Of a DNA stretch of 38,878 nucleotides, positions 1 to 6,055 are shown piece by piece. Each line of letters begins with the position of its first letter. The first letter of the stretch is position 1. The notes below the pieces were generated by a model, which worked only from the letters and a program-made list of their open reading frames with translations, was not told the origin of the DNA and did no database searches. The stretch is from an uncultured Clostridia bacterium (GTDB taxonomy: Bacteria > Bacillota > Clostridia > UBA1381), in the NCBI GenBank assembly GCA_944393255.1, contig CALXZP010000025.1:1-38878 (forward strand). The letters run 5' to 3'. A program made the translations under genes and the position numbers.

Positions 1-141
1 TTCTTTGTATGAAGCAACCCAATTCTTTAGTGCAGTACATGAAGATATTTTGTATTTATTCGCAAGATACTCATAACCACCTTCTCCATTCAAATATGCT
101 TGTACTACTTTTTGTTTGAATTCATAACTATATTTCGCCAT
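1..141 (-). CDS. IS3-family transposase OrfA, N-terminal part (cut by window edge)
   Basis: The first 47 residues of a transposase OrfA are visible, beginning MAKYSYEFKQKVVQAYLNGE. They show the usual helix-turn-helix of the HTH_Tnp_1/IS3 group: a basic start, then a GGYEYLANKYKIS helix-turn-helix core, then a TALKNWV recognition helix. The protein would bind the element's terminal repeats, and with OrfB (DDE nuclease) catalyse transposition. A GGAGG ribosome site lies just upstream. Everything after residue 47 lies outside the window, so whether the element is intact cannot be judged. Confidence 0.85.
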   Translation of the reverse strand, partial: MAKYSYEFKQKVVQAYLNGEGGYEYLANKYKISSCTALKNWVASYKE

Positions 142-196
142 AAAAAACCGACCTCCTATCGTTAGATTTTTGGTCTAACTTTTGGGGGTCGGTTCA
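1..196 (-). mobile_element. IS3-family insertion sequence, left end (partial)
   Basis: The terminal sequence, read on the minus strand from 196, begins TGAACCGACCCCCAAAAGTT, which has the look of IS3/IS150-group inverted repeats. It is followed at once by a leader, a GGAGG ribosome site and an orfA start. The element continues past position 1, so the other end, any target-site duplication and orfB cannot be seen. It was inserted just downstream of the flavodoxin gene. Confidence 0.8.
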
Positions 197-262
197 CAAA
201 GCTGCAGACGCTTTCATTTTTTAATTTCACAAGAACAGCTGTTCTATTTATGTACATCCGCT

Positions 263-694
263 TCAGAGCGCGCTCACAGCTCTGCCGAGAGCCTCGCATT
301 TTTCAAGCGCCTCATCATCCGGAGCTTCATTGGCTATGACTCCCTCGCCGCCGACAAGCACGGCTCCGGCGTCCGTCACACGCTCCTGCCATGTACGCAT
401 CCATTCCCCGTCGCCCCAGCCGTAGGAACCGAACAGAGCCACGTTTTTACCTCTCAGACTTCCTTCAAGTTCTTCAAAAAACGGCTCAAATTCTCCTTCC
501 TCAAGCACTTCCGCGCCCATCGCCGGACAGCCGAGAGCAAGAACATCATATTCTGCCGCCTGTGCCGCCGTTATTTCCGAGACCGGAAACAGTCCGCAAT
601 CACCGCCCGCAGCTTTTACCGCACTCGCTATCGCATTCGCCATTGCTTCGGTGTTGCCTGTTCCGCTCCAATATATGACCGCTGTTTTACCCAT
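263..694 (-). CDS. short-chain flavodoxin
   Basis: This 143-residue protein has the length and fold pattern of a short-chain flavodoxin, a cytoplasmic FMN electron carrier that replaces ferredoxin when iron is scarce. The N-terminal beta strand leads into the phosphate-binding loop SGTGNTE (residues 10-16). A central LALGCPAMG segment and a later GSYGWGDGEWM segment match the two isoalloxazine-contacting loops. The start has a strong AAGGAGGG ribosome site. It lies 80 bases downstream of the DUF3793 gene on the same strand and is probably cotranscribed with it from the promoter at 1450-1478. The IS element ends about 65 bases past its stop. Redox partner unknown. Confidence 0.92.
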   Translation of the reverse strand: MGKTAVIYWSGTGNTEAMANAIASAVKAAGGDCGLFPVSEITAAQAAEYDVLALGCPAMGAEVLEEGEFEPFFEELEGSLRGKNVALFGSYGWGDGEWMRTWQERVTDAGAVLVGGEGVIANEAPDDEALEKCEALGRAVSAL

Positions 695-774
695 AACAGA
701 CCCTCCTTAAATCAATTATTATGTGTCCGCAAAACCGCATCCGCCGTGATCCGCACGAACGATGATGCAATATT

Positions 775-1329
775 CTACGCCGCGCAGAATATTCCCGCAA
801 GCGAATGTCCCATCTCCAGCCTTTTGAGCACCGCCCTGCGGCATGCGTCATATCTCCTGAAGCATTCCTTGCATTTTTCCACGTCTCCGTAAACTCTCCA
901 GTAACCGGTATACAGGCATTTCTCATTCTTATGATCGATAAATCCGTATATATCCTCTATAGGATAACCGAGAAACGCCCCTATCTCATGCGGAAAATCA
1001 GAAACCTCCGCGATCCGCGACTTTAAAGCGCCTATCATATCCGGAAGCTCTCCGTCCTCGGGATAGCCGCAGCCTGACAGAAGCATTTTTATCTCGGGCA
1101 TACCGAGCTGTTCGGAAAGCTTAGCGCTTCTGTACAGCATTATGAGCGCGCGCTTTTCACATTCACACAGTATCTCAAAATATATGCCCTTCTTATTGAA
1201 CTCTTTATTGAGCGCCGTTAAATCGCTGTGCAGCTTCGGATATTCACTTTTACGGCACGAAAAGATGTTCGCCGGTTTTATCCCCGCCAGTGCGGGCGCG
1301 CAGTGATACGCTATTAAGCTGTCTGTCAT
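775..1329 (-). CDS. DUF3793 family protein
   Basis: The protein (184 residues from the chosen start) belongs to DUF3793, a Firmicutes family of unknown function. Family signs are YHCAPALAGIKPANIF near the N-terminus, a central CGYPEDGEL segment, EIGAFLGYPIEDIYGFI, and a C-terminal CLYTGYWRVYGD block. Several cysteines (C-E-C, CKEC) are present. I chose ATG 1329, preceded by AAAGGCAGGA; an upstream ATG at 1356 falls inside a perfect palindrome at 1348-1365 and is less likely. DUF3793 genes are commonly found beside ferrous iron transport (feo) genes and flavodoxins. With the flavodoxin next door and the palindromes upstream, iron control is plausible. Biochemical function is unknown. Confidence 0.85.
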   Translation of the reverse strand: MTDSLIAYHCAPALAGIKPANIFSCRKSEYPKLHSDLTALNKEFNKKGIYFEILCECEKRALIMLYRSAKLSEQLGMPEIKMLLSGCGYPEDGELPDMIGALKSRIAEVSDFPHEIGAFLGYPIEDIYGFIDHKNEKCLYTGYWRVYGDVEKCKECFRRYDACRRAVLKRLEMGHSLAGIFCAA

Positions 1330-1347
1330 ATAGTCCTGCCTTTCTTT

Positions 1348-1365
1348 GATTAGCAATTGCTAATC
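1348..1365. promoter_or_regulatory. perfect 18-bp palindrome, possible metal-regulator operator
   Basis: GATTAGCAATTGCTAATC is a perfect inverted repeat lying just upstream of the DUF3793 ribosome site, inside the predicted 5' leader. It resembles DtxR- or Fur-type operators in size and in its TTAG/CTAA half-sites. It could also act as an RNA hairpin close to the ribosome site. Confidence 0.5.
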
Positions 1366-1423
1366 AACCTCTGAAAATAACGGCGCGAATATCCGCCGCG
1401 CCCGAGTTGTCTTTGCAGACATT

Positions 1424-1441
1424 GGTTACTGTTTGCTAACC
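1424..1441. promoter_or_regulatory. second operator-like inverted repeat near the transcription start
   Basis: GGTTACTGTTTGCTAACC is an imperfect palindrome (GGTTA/TAACC outer arms). It matches the palindrome at 1348-1365 at 12 of 18 positions and lies directly downstream of the -10 box at 1450-1455, over the likely transcription start. A repressor bound here would block RNA polymerase. Confidence 0.5.
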
Positions 1442-1449
1442 ATAATCAT

Positions 1450-1478
1450 ATATTACCACACATTTCTCGCTTTGTCAA
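1450..1478 (-). promoter_or_regulatory. promoter of the DUF3793-flavodoxin operon
   Basis: On the minus strand TTGACA (1478-1473) and TAATAT (1455-1450) are separated by exactly 17 bases. This is a near-consensus housekeeping promoter just past the end of rnhA. Its strength, with an operator-like repeat at +1, suggests a gene pair that is normally repressed. Confidence 0.75.
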
Positions 1479-1495
1479 TATCTTTTTTTATTTTT

Positions 1496-2089
1496 TTACT
1501 CCACTCCTGCCGCATCCTTTGCCAGTCTGTCAGCCATATCGTTATACTTATCGCCGGAATGTCCTTTTACCTTGATAAATCTGACGTTCAGCTTATCCTT
1601 CAAAGCATCATAGAAAGCCTTGTATTCGGCAGTGCCCCGCTTATTTGTTTTCCATTCTCCGGTGCACCATTTCTCTATCCCCTCATAGTCATAATAGAGA
1701 TCGAGTTTTTTTATCCCTCTCTCGGCGCAATAACTCATCGCGGCCATCGCACCCTTTATCTCGCCGGCTACATTCCGCATCTTCGCAAGCTCCTCGTCCG
1801 AAAACGCCCCGTTCATCATTACCTCGCCGTTATCAAATATCACCGCTCCGTATGCGAACACCTTTGTCCGGATATTATAGCTCCCGTCCACATATGCAGT
1901 GACCGCTCCCTCGCGCGGCGCGGTCTCCGCTCCCGATGCTCCCGATATAAAGTTCTCCGCCTCCGCGAGCGTATCAAAGCCCTTGAACGCCGCCCCTTTA
2001 AAGCCCGTTACCTGTCTTTTGCACTCGTCCCAGCTTTTAAAAATACCTGTTTGTCTGCCGCTTCTGACAGCATAATATTTCTTTGCCAT
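1496..2089 (-). CDS. rnhA: ribonuclease HI with N-terminal hybrid-binding domain
   Basis: This 197-residue enzyme cuts the RNA strand of RNA-DNA hybrids in the cytoplasm. Residues 1-50 form the viroplasmin-like hybrid-binding domain (KKYYAVRSGRQTGIFKSWDEC, ending FISGA), typical of many clostridial RNase HI proteins. The catalytic domain follows from about residue 63: AYVDGSYN supplies the first Asp, the GEIKGAM helix the Glu, YYDYEGIEKW the third acidic residue, and DMADRLAKDAA the last Asp. It starts 11 bases after the deoR-type gene stop and is probably the last gene of the his operon. No clear hairpin terminator follows it. Confidence 0.93.
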   Translation of the reverse strand: MAKKYYAVRSGRQTGIFKSWDECKRQVTGFKGAAFKGFDTLAEAENFISGASGAETAPREGAVTAYVDGSYNIRTKVFAYGAVIFDNGEVMMNGAFSDEELAKMRNVAGEIKGAMAAMSYCAERGIKKLDLYYDYEGIEKWCTGEWKTNKRGTAEYKAFYDALKDKLNVRFIKVKGHSGDKYNDMADRLAKDAAGVE

Positions 2090-2100
2090 ATATACCTATC

Positions 2101-2865
2101 CTACGCCGTTATTATTTCTATATCACGCTTTTCCAGCTCCTCGCGCCACTCGTCGTCGAGCCTTATATCGGTTATAAACGTATCTATGCTTTCAATAGGC
2201 GCGATCACCGGTACTCCCACCTTGCCCAGCTTATTATGGTCGCACAGGAATACAGCCGAATCGGAACATTCGAGCATTGCCCGCTTGATCTCAGCCTCGT
2301 CCTCGGAGGAGTCCATCAGCCCCCTTGCAAAGGTCACCCCGCGGCATGAAAAAAAGAACCTGTTCGCCGCAAGCTCCGCGCGGATCATACGCTCGGCAAA
2401 TCTGCCGACATACGACATGTTCCCGCCCGAAAGCCTTCCGCCGGTGCTGATCAGCTTTATATTTTCACAGTCCGCAAGCTCGGTTATTATACTGACCGCA
2501 TTGGTTATAACGGTAAGCCCGTTTTTATCCCTGAGCTGCCTTGCGAGATGCAGCGCGGACGTGCTCGCGTCCAGAAATATCGTATCGCCGCTGCGTATCA
2601 TTTCAGCCGCGCGTCCGCCTATCCTGCGCTTTGCCTCGGTATTCACCGTATCTCTTTCTTTATAGCCAAGCTCCTGTCCCGCGCCTCCGGCAAGAGTTGC
2701 CCCGCCGTAGCTCCGGACCAATACGCCCTGCTTTTCGAGCTTCAGCAGGTCGCCTCTGATAGTTTCGGGCGTGACCTCAAACTGATCCGCCAGCTCGGTT
2801 ACGAGCACGCTTTTATTCAGATTTATAAGTCTTTCTATCTCATTTCTGCGTTCTGCAGCAAGCAT
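2101..2865 (-). CDS. DeoR/GlpR-family sugar-phosphate-responsive repressor
   Basis: At 254 residues this is a full-length DeoR-family regulator. The N-terminal winged helix (about residues 5-57) shows the family pattern AERRNEIERLI, then VTELADQFEVTPETIRGDLLKLEKQG, then VRSYGGA. The C-terminal DeoRC sensor domain (about 75-230) has DTIFLDASTSALHLARQL and a GGRL segment after VITNAVSI. Members bind phosphorylated sugars or polyols and release DNA. The gene lies 22 bases after hisA and 11 before rnhA, all on one strand, so it is likely cotranscribed with them. The target genes are not evident here; no sugar catabolic operon adjoins it. Confidence 0.9.
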   Translation of the reverse strand: MLAAERRNEIERLINLNKSVLVTELADQFEVTPETIRGDLLKLEKQGVLVRSYGGATLAGGAGQELGYKERDTVNTEAKRRIGGRAAEMIRSGDTIFLDASTSALHLARQLRDKNGLTVITNAVSIITELADCENIKLISTGGRLSGGNMSYVGRFAERMIRAELAANRFFFSCRGVTFARGLMDSSEDEAEIKRAMLECSDSAVFLCDHNKLGKVGVPVIAPIESIDTFITDIRLDDEWREELEKRDIEIITA

Positions 2866-2887
2866 TGCCGATCCTCCAATTCCTCTG

Positions 2888-3595
2888 TCACAGCTTTACC
2901 GCTTCGGACAGCTCCACATCGCCCGTATACAGCGCACGGCCCACTATAACGCCTTCCACGCCCGTAGGTACGAGCGACCTTATATGCTCTATGCTCCCGA
3001 CGCCGCCGGAAGCTATTATATCCGCATCTACGGCAGCCGCCATCTCGCGCATCGCAGCAACATTCGGCCCCTGCAAGGTCCCGTCTGTCGAAATGTCAGT
3101 ATACACTATGGTTTTAACGCCGATATCCGTCATTCGCTCAGCCAGCTCTACAGCAGTATATCCCGAGGTCTTTTCCCAGCCTTCAACGGCCGCCATCCCA
3201 TCCTTTGCGTCTATGCCGATAACGATCCTGTCGCCGTAATTTTTTACGGCTTCCTTAACAAAGCCGATATCGGATACCGCCTTAGTACCTATTATGACCC
3301 TTGCGATACCGCAGCTGAGCTTGGCTTCTATATCTTCCATAGTGCGTATGCCGCCGCCGGTCTGGACAGGTACGTCTGCCGCCGCGCATATCCGCTTTAT
3401 GACCTCGGCATTAACGCCGCGCCCCTTTAGTGCGCCGTCAAGATCGACAACATGTATATATTCGCCGCCGAGCGCCTCCCACTTAAGCGCCATCTCCACC
3501 GGGTCGTCGCCGTAAACGGTAACATCCGAAAAGCTACCGCGAAGAAGCCTTACGCATTTCCCGTCCTTTATGTCTATAGCCGGATATATCCTCAT
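2888..3595 (-). CDS. hisA: HisA, ProFAR isomerase of histidine biosynthesis
   Basis: HisA converts ProFAR to PRFAR, the fourth step of histidine synthesis, in the cytoplasm. The 235-residue protein is a complete TIM barrel. It opens with [20 protein letters not shown], which carries the first catalytic Asp; [15 protein letters not shown] carries the second; [13 protein letters not shown] and [12 protein letters not shown] are the two phosphate-binding repeats of the HisA/HisF family. The start overlaps the hisG stop by 4 bases (ATGA), indicating translational coupling. Other his genes (hisB, C, D, F, H, I) are not in the window. Confidence 0.96.
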   Translation of the reverse strand: MRIYPAIDIKDGKCVRLLRGSFSDVTVYGDDPVEMALKWEALGGEYIHVVDLDGALKGRGVNAEVIKRICAAADVPVQTGGGIRTMEDIEAKLSCGIARVIIGTKAVSDIGFVKEAVKNYGDRIVIGIDAKDGMAAVEGWEKTSGYTAVELAERMTDIGVKTIVYTDISTDGTLQGPNVAAMREMAAAVDADIIASGGVGSIEHIRSLVPTGVEGVIVGRALYTGDVELSEAVKL

Positions 3596-4239
3596 TCCGC
3601 ATTTTCCTCCGTTTTTTCAGTGAACGCCTTTACCATGCCCATTATTCGTTCCTTTTCCATCTTCATGCTGACCTTATTAACAACAAATCTTGCGCTGAGC
3701 GGACATATCTCCTCAAGAACGTCCAGTCCGTTCTCGCGCAGAGTGGCTCCCGTTTCAACTATATCCACGATAACGTCGGAAAGCCCCACGAGCGGGCCAA
3801 GCTCCACAGAGCCGTTCAGCTTTATTATCTCGATCGTTCTGCCCTTTTGATCCTGAAAATATTTTTTCGCTATATTGGGGTATTTTGACGCGACTTTAAG
3901 CTCCGTTATGCTGTCGAGCCTCCCTTTCAGCTCAGGGCGGCCGCATACGCACATCCGGCACTTTCCAAAGCCCAGATCGACCATTTCATAAAGATTTCTG
4001 CTTTCCTCAAGCAGAGTATCCTTTCCGACTATGCCTATATCCGCCGCGCCGTATTCAACATATGTGGGCACGTCCGACGCCTTTACAAGAATGAACTTCA
4101 TCTTGTTCTTCTCATCGGTAAATATAAGCTTTCTTGTCTTTTCCTTCATCTCGGAGCAGTCCATACCGATGGATATAAATATATCCATCGCAAGCTCCGC
4201 CAGTCTGCCCTTTGCCAGGGCTACAGTCAAATATCTCAT
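3592..4239 (-). CDS. hisG: HisG, ATP phosphoribosyltransferase catalytic subunit (short form)
   Basis: HisG joins ATP and PRPP in the first, feedback-controlled step of histidine synthesis. At 215 residues this is the short form, which lacks the C-terminal ACT-like regulatory domain and needs HisZ; hisZ is the next gene upstream. Seen features are [18 protein letters not shown] at the N-terminus, [13 protein letters not shown], and the PRPP-loop block [16 protein letters not shown]. An AGAAGGAAG ribosome site supports the ATG at 4239. The gene lies 181 bases after the annotated hisZ stop and overlaps hisA by 4 bases. Confidence 0.96.
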   Translation of the reverse strand: MRYLTVALAKGRLAELAMDIFISIGMDCSEMKEKTRKLIFTDEKNKMKFILVKASDVPTYVEYGAADIGIVGKDTLLEESRNLYEMVDLGFGKCRMCVCGRPELKGRLDSITELKVASKYPNIAKKYFQDQKGRTIEIIKLNGSVELGPLVGLSDVIVDIVETGATLRENGLDVLEEICPLSARFVVNKVSMKMEKERIMGMVKAFTEKTEENAE

Positions 4240-4260
4240 CTGCTCTTCCTTCTGTTAAAT

Positions 4261-4434
4261 TTATTTTAGATCGCAGCAGCGCTGCATCAAGCTCGTTTGA
4301 AACGGAGCCCGAAAAACGCTGCGTCCCGCAAAGGTAACGTCTGTTCCCTCCGGTATCTCAGAGAGCGCATAGCTCCCGCCGATATCATCTTTGCTCAGTC
4401 CATCCTCGATACAGCGCAGGTCACAGTCTTCTGA
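4261..4434 (-). other. possible out-of-frame C-terminal extension of hisZ
   Basis: Past the hisZ stop, another minus-strand frame stays open for 57 codons to a TAA at 4261, ending 21 bases before hisG. Its composition resembles the neighbouring genes (SEDCDLRCIEDGLSKDDIGG at its start). Dropping one G from a GGGG run near 4435-4439 would join it to hisZ as ...PTPQDMG-SEDC.... It may be a frameshifted gene end, a sequencing or assembly error, or non-coding DNA. Confidence 0.35.
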
Positions 4435-5725
4435 ACCCCATATCCTGCGGGGTCGGCGCCGCCGTTTCCGCATTGCCGCCGCTGTATCCCAAGAACTCAT
4501 TTACGGTCGTATCTATCTTATCGTTCCTCTCATTATCATAGATCACAAGCCTGCCGCTGCTGTACACCCGAAGAATACAGGTGTTATTTGTCGATAAAGC
4601 ATACTTTTGAGCTTCCTCAAAATCACCGCCGCCTATGTACATCTCGGTAAGACAGCCGTTGACACGGAGATTGTACGCTGTATCGTACGCAAGCCCGTCC
4701 GCGTCCTTTTCTGCGAACACAAGCGTTGACGGCACCTCGTCAGGCTCGCCCTTATACACCTGCATTATCCTGTTCACCCCGACGGCACAGCCCACTGCTC
4801 CCGTCGGCTTACCGAACATGCCCATAAGATTATCATACCTGCCGCCTGCGGCAATGGGAAAGCCCACTCCGTGCGTGTAGCATTTAAATATGGAACCTGT
4901 ATAATAGTCTATGCTCTGGAGCATGCCGAGATCGAGTGAGATGTATTTCTCAAAGCCGTAAAGACAAAGAAGCTCATGTATGCGCCTCAAATTTTCAAGC
5001 GCGGCCTTTGAAGTCCCGTTAAGCCCCGGAACGTCCGCTCTGTCCAGTATGGACGCATCGCCGAACAGATACGGCAGCTCTATCATTACCTGTTTTATGT
5101 TCTCGTCTATATCAAGCTTATTTACAATATTCTTTATTCCCTGCGAATCCTTTGAATCTATCCTCGCCCTGAGCTTTTCCGTCGTCTCCCCGTCAAGGCT
5201 CAGCTGTTCCACCAATCCGTTAAAGAACGCTACCTGACCTATCTCCATGGAGTACTCCTCTATGCCGAGCGCATTCACGGCCTCCATCGCCGCCGCTATG
5301 ACCTCGGCGTCGGCCTCTGCGGAATATGAGCCTATCAGCTCGATACCGCTCTGAGTTATCTCTCTGCGCCGCACGCCCTCCGTGTGCTCAGCCCTGAAAA
5401 CGCTGCCTGTATACATATATCTTATCGGCATGACACGATCCTGCTCTTTTGTCGCCGTCATCCTCGCGATAGACGTAGTAAAATCCGGGCGCAGCGCAAG
5501 AATCCTGCCCTGCTCGTCAAAAAACTTATACAGCTTTTCCTGTGTTATCTGTCCGCTCTCGCCGCTGTAGCAGTCGTAATATTCAAAAGCCGGCGTTTCC
5601 ACTTCCTTATAGCCGAACGAAGCGAAAACCGTCCATAACGTATTCTCTATATCCTTTTTTACCGAACATTCCTCCGGCAGAACGTCGTTTACACCGTTAG
5701 GCGTATGTAATTTCCAATCAGGCAT
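4421..5725 (-). CDS. hisZ: HisZ, ATP phosphoribosyltransferase regulatory subunit
   Basis: HisZ is a histidyl-tRNA-synthetase-like protein that binds short HisG and gives histidine feedback control. The 434-residue protein has the class II synthetase fold: LHTPNGVNDVLPEE at the N-terminus, motif 2 YMYTGSVFRAE (about 105-115) and LDLGMLQSIDYYTGSIFKCY. The motif 3 region reads AVGCAVGVNRIM, as in HisZ rather than in true HisRS. A C-terminal domain of ~90 residues (about 330-415) resembles the HGTP anticodon-binding fold. It sits directly upstream of short-form hisG, which settles HisZ over HisS. It is the first gene of the operon read from the promoter at 5868-5896. Its last residues may be frameshifted. 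Confidence 0.93.
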   Translation of the reverse strand: MPDWKLHTPNGVNDVLPEECSVKKDIENTLWTVFASFGYKEVETPAFEYYDCYSGESGQITQEKLYKFFDEQGRILALRPDFTTSIARMTATKEQDRVMPIRYMYTGSVFRAEHTEGVRRREITQSGIELIGSYSAEADAEVIAAAMEAVNALGIEEYSMEIGQVAFFNGLVEQLSLDGETTEKLRARIDSKDSQGIKNIVNKLDIDENIKQVMIELPYLFGDASILDRADVPGLNGTSKAALENLRRIHELLCLYGFEKYISLDLGMLQSIDYYTGSIFKCYTHGVGFPIAAGGRYDNLMGMFGKPTGAVGCAVGVNRIMQVYKGEPDEVPSTLVFAEKDADGLAYDTAYNLRVNGCLTEMYIGGGDFEEAQKYALSTNNTCILRVYSSGRLVIYDNERNDKIDTTVNEFLGYSGGNAETAAPTPQDMGFRRL

Positions 5726-5867
5726 TATCCAATATCCTCTCTGTTAAACTTTTATCCCGGACGCGGCGGCCGGATACCCGCTCCGTCCGCAAGAGCTTTC
5801 GCGCTCTCCTGCTGTATTTATCATGGTATGACCGTACGTTACGATAAACACACCCAAGACTGTATCT

Positions 5868-5896
5868 ATTATATCATGCAAAGTATGATTTTTCAA
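5868..5896 (-). promoter_or_regulatory. promoter of the hisZGA-deoR-rnhA operon
   Basis: On the minus strand TTGAAA (5896-5891) and TATAAT (5873-5868) are separated by 17 bases. The leader of about 135 bases to hisZ contains a GC-rich region able to form hairpins (AGAGC/GCTCT; CGGACG/CGTCCG). I found no T-box consensus and no run of His codons, so the means of histidine control is not visible. Confidence 0.75.
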
Positions 5897-5936
5897 TACC
5901 GATTTAAAAAACTTTTTCCATTTAAATATAAAAATA

Positions 5937-5973
5937 ATGCAGCGCATAGGAAGCAGATGTCCCTGCGCTGCAT
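5937..5973 (-). terminator. terminator after the heparinase-like gene
   Basis: ATGCAGCGCA and TGCGCTGCAT form a perfect 10-bp stem around a 17-base loop. On the minus strand the stem is followed by TATTTTTAT, fitting intrinsic termination of the gene ending at 6056. It also separates that gene from the his promoter. Confidence 0.75.
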
Positions 5974-6055
5974 TCACTTTCTCCAAATATAAGATATATA
6001 GTCATAATGCAATGACCGAGAGCTCCGGCATTCTAAACTCAGGATCTCGATACAG

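Noticed and set aside
232..245. AGAACAGCTGTTCT palindrome as flavodoxin terminator
   Set aside because: It has no loop and no T-run on the minus strand, so a terminator role is not supported.
182..892. 236-residue plus-strand open frame over the flavodoxin
   Set aside because: It runs antisense to the flavodoxin and begins within the IS end; no ribosome site.
1433..2665. 410-residue plus-strand open frame over rnhA and the DeoR-type gene
   Set aside because: Both underlying genes are certain on the other strand; the translation is low-quality and shows no family features.
5726..5865. T-box or his attenuator in the hisZ leader
   Set aside because: Hairpins can be drawn, but I see no T-box consensus and no His codon run.
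5744..5986. 80-residue minus-strand frame upstream of hisZ
   Set aside because: It spans the terminator and the his promoter, and its inner part has no ribosome site. A leader-peptide reading was also dropped because it has no His codons.
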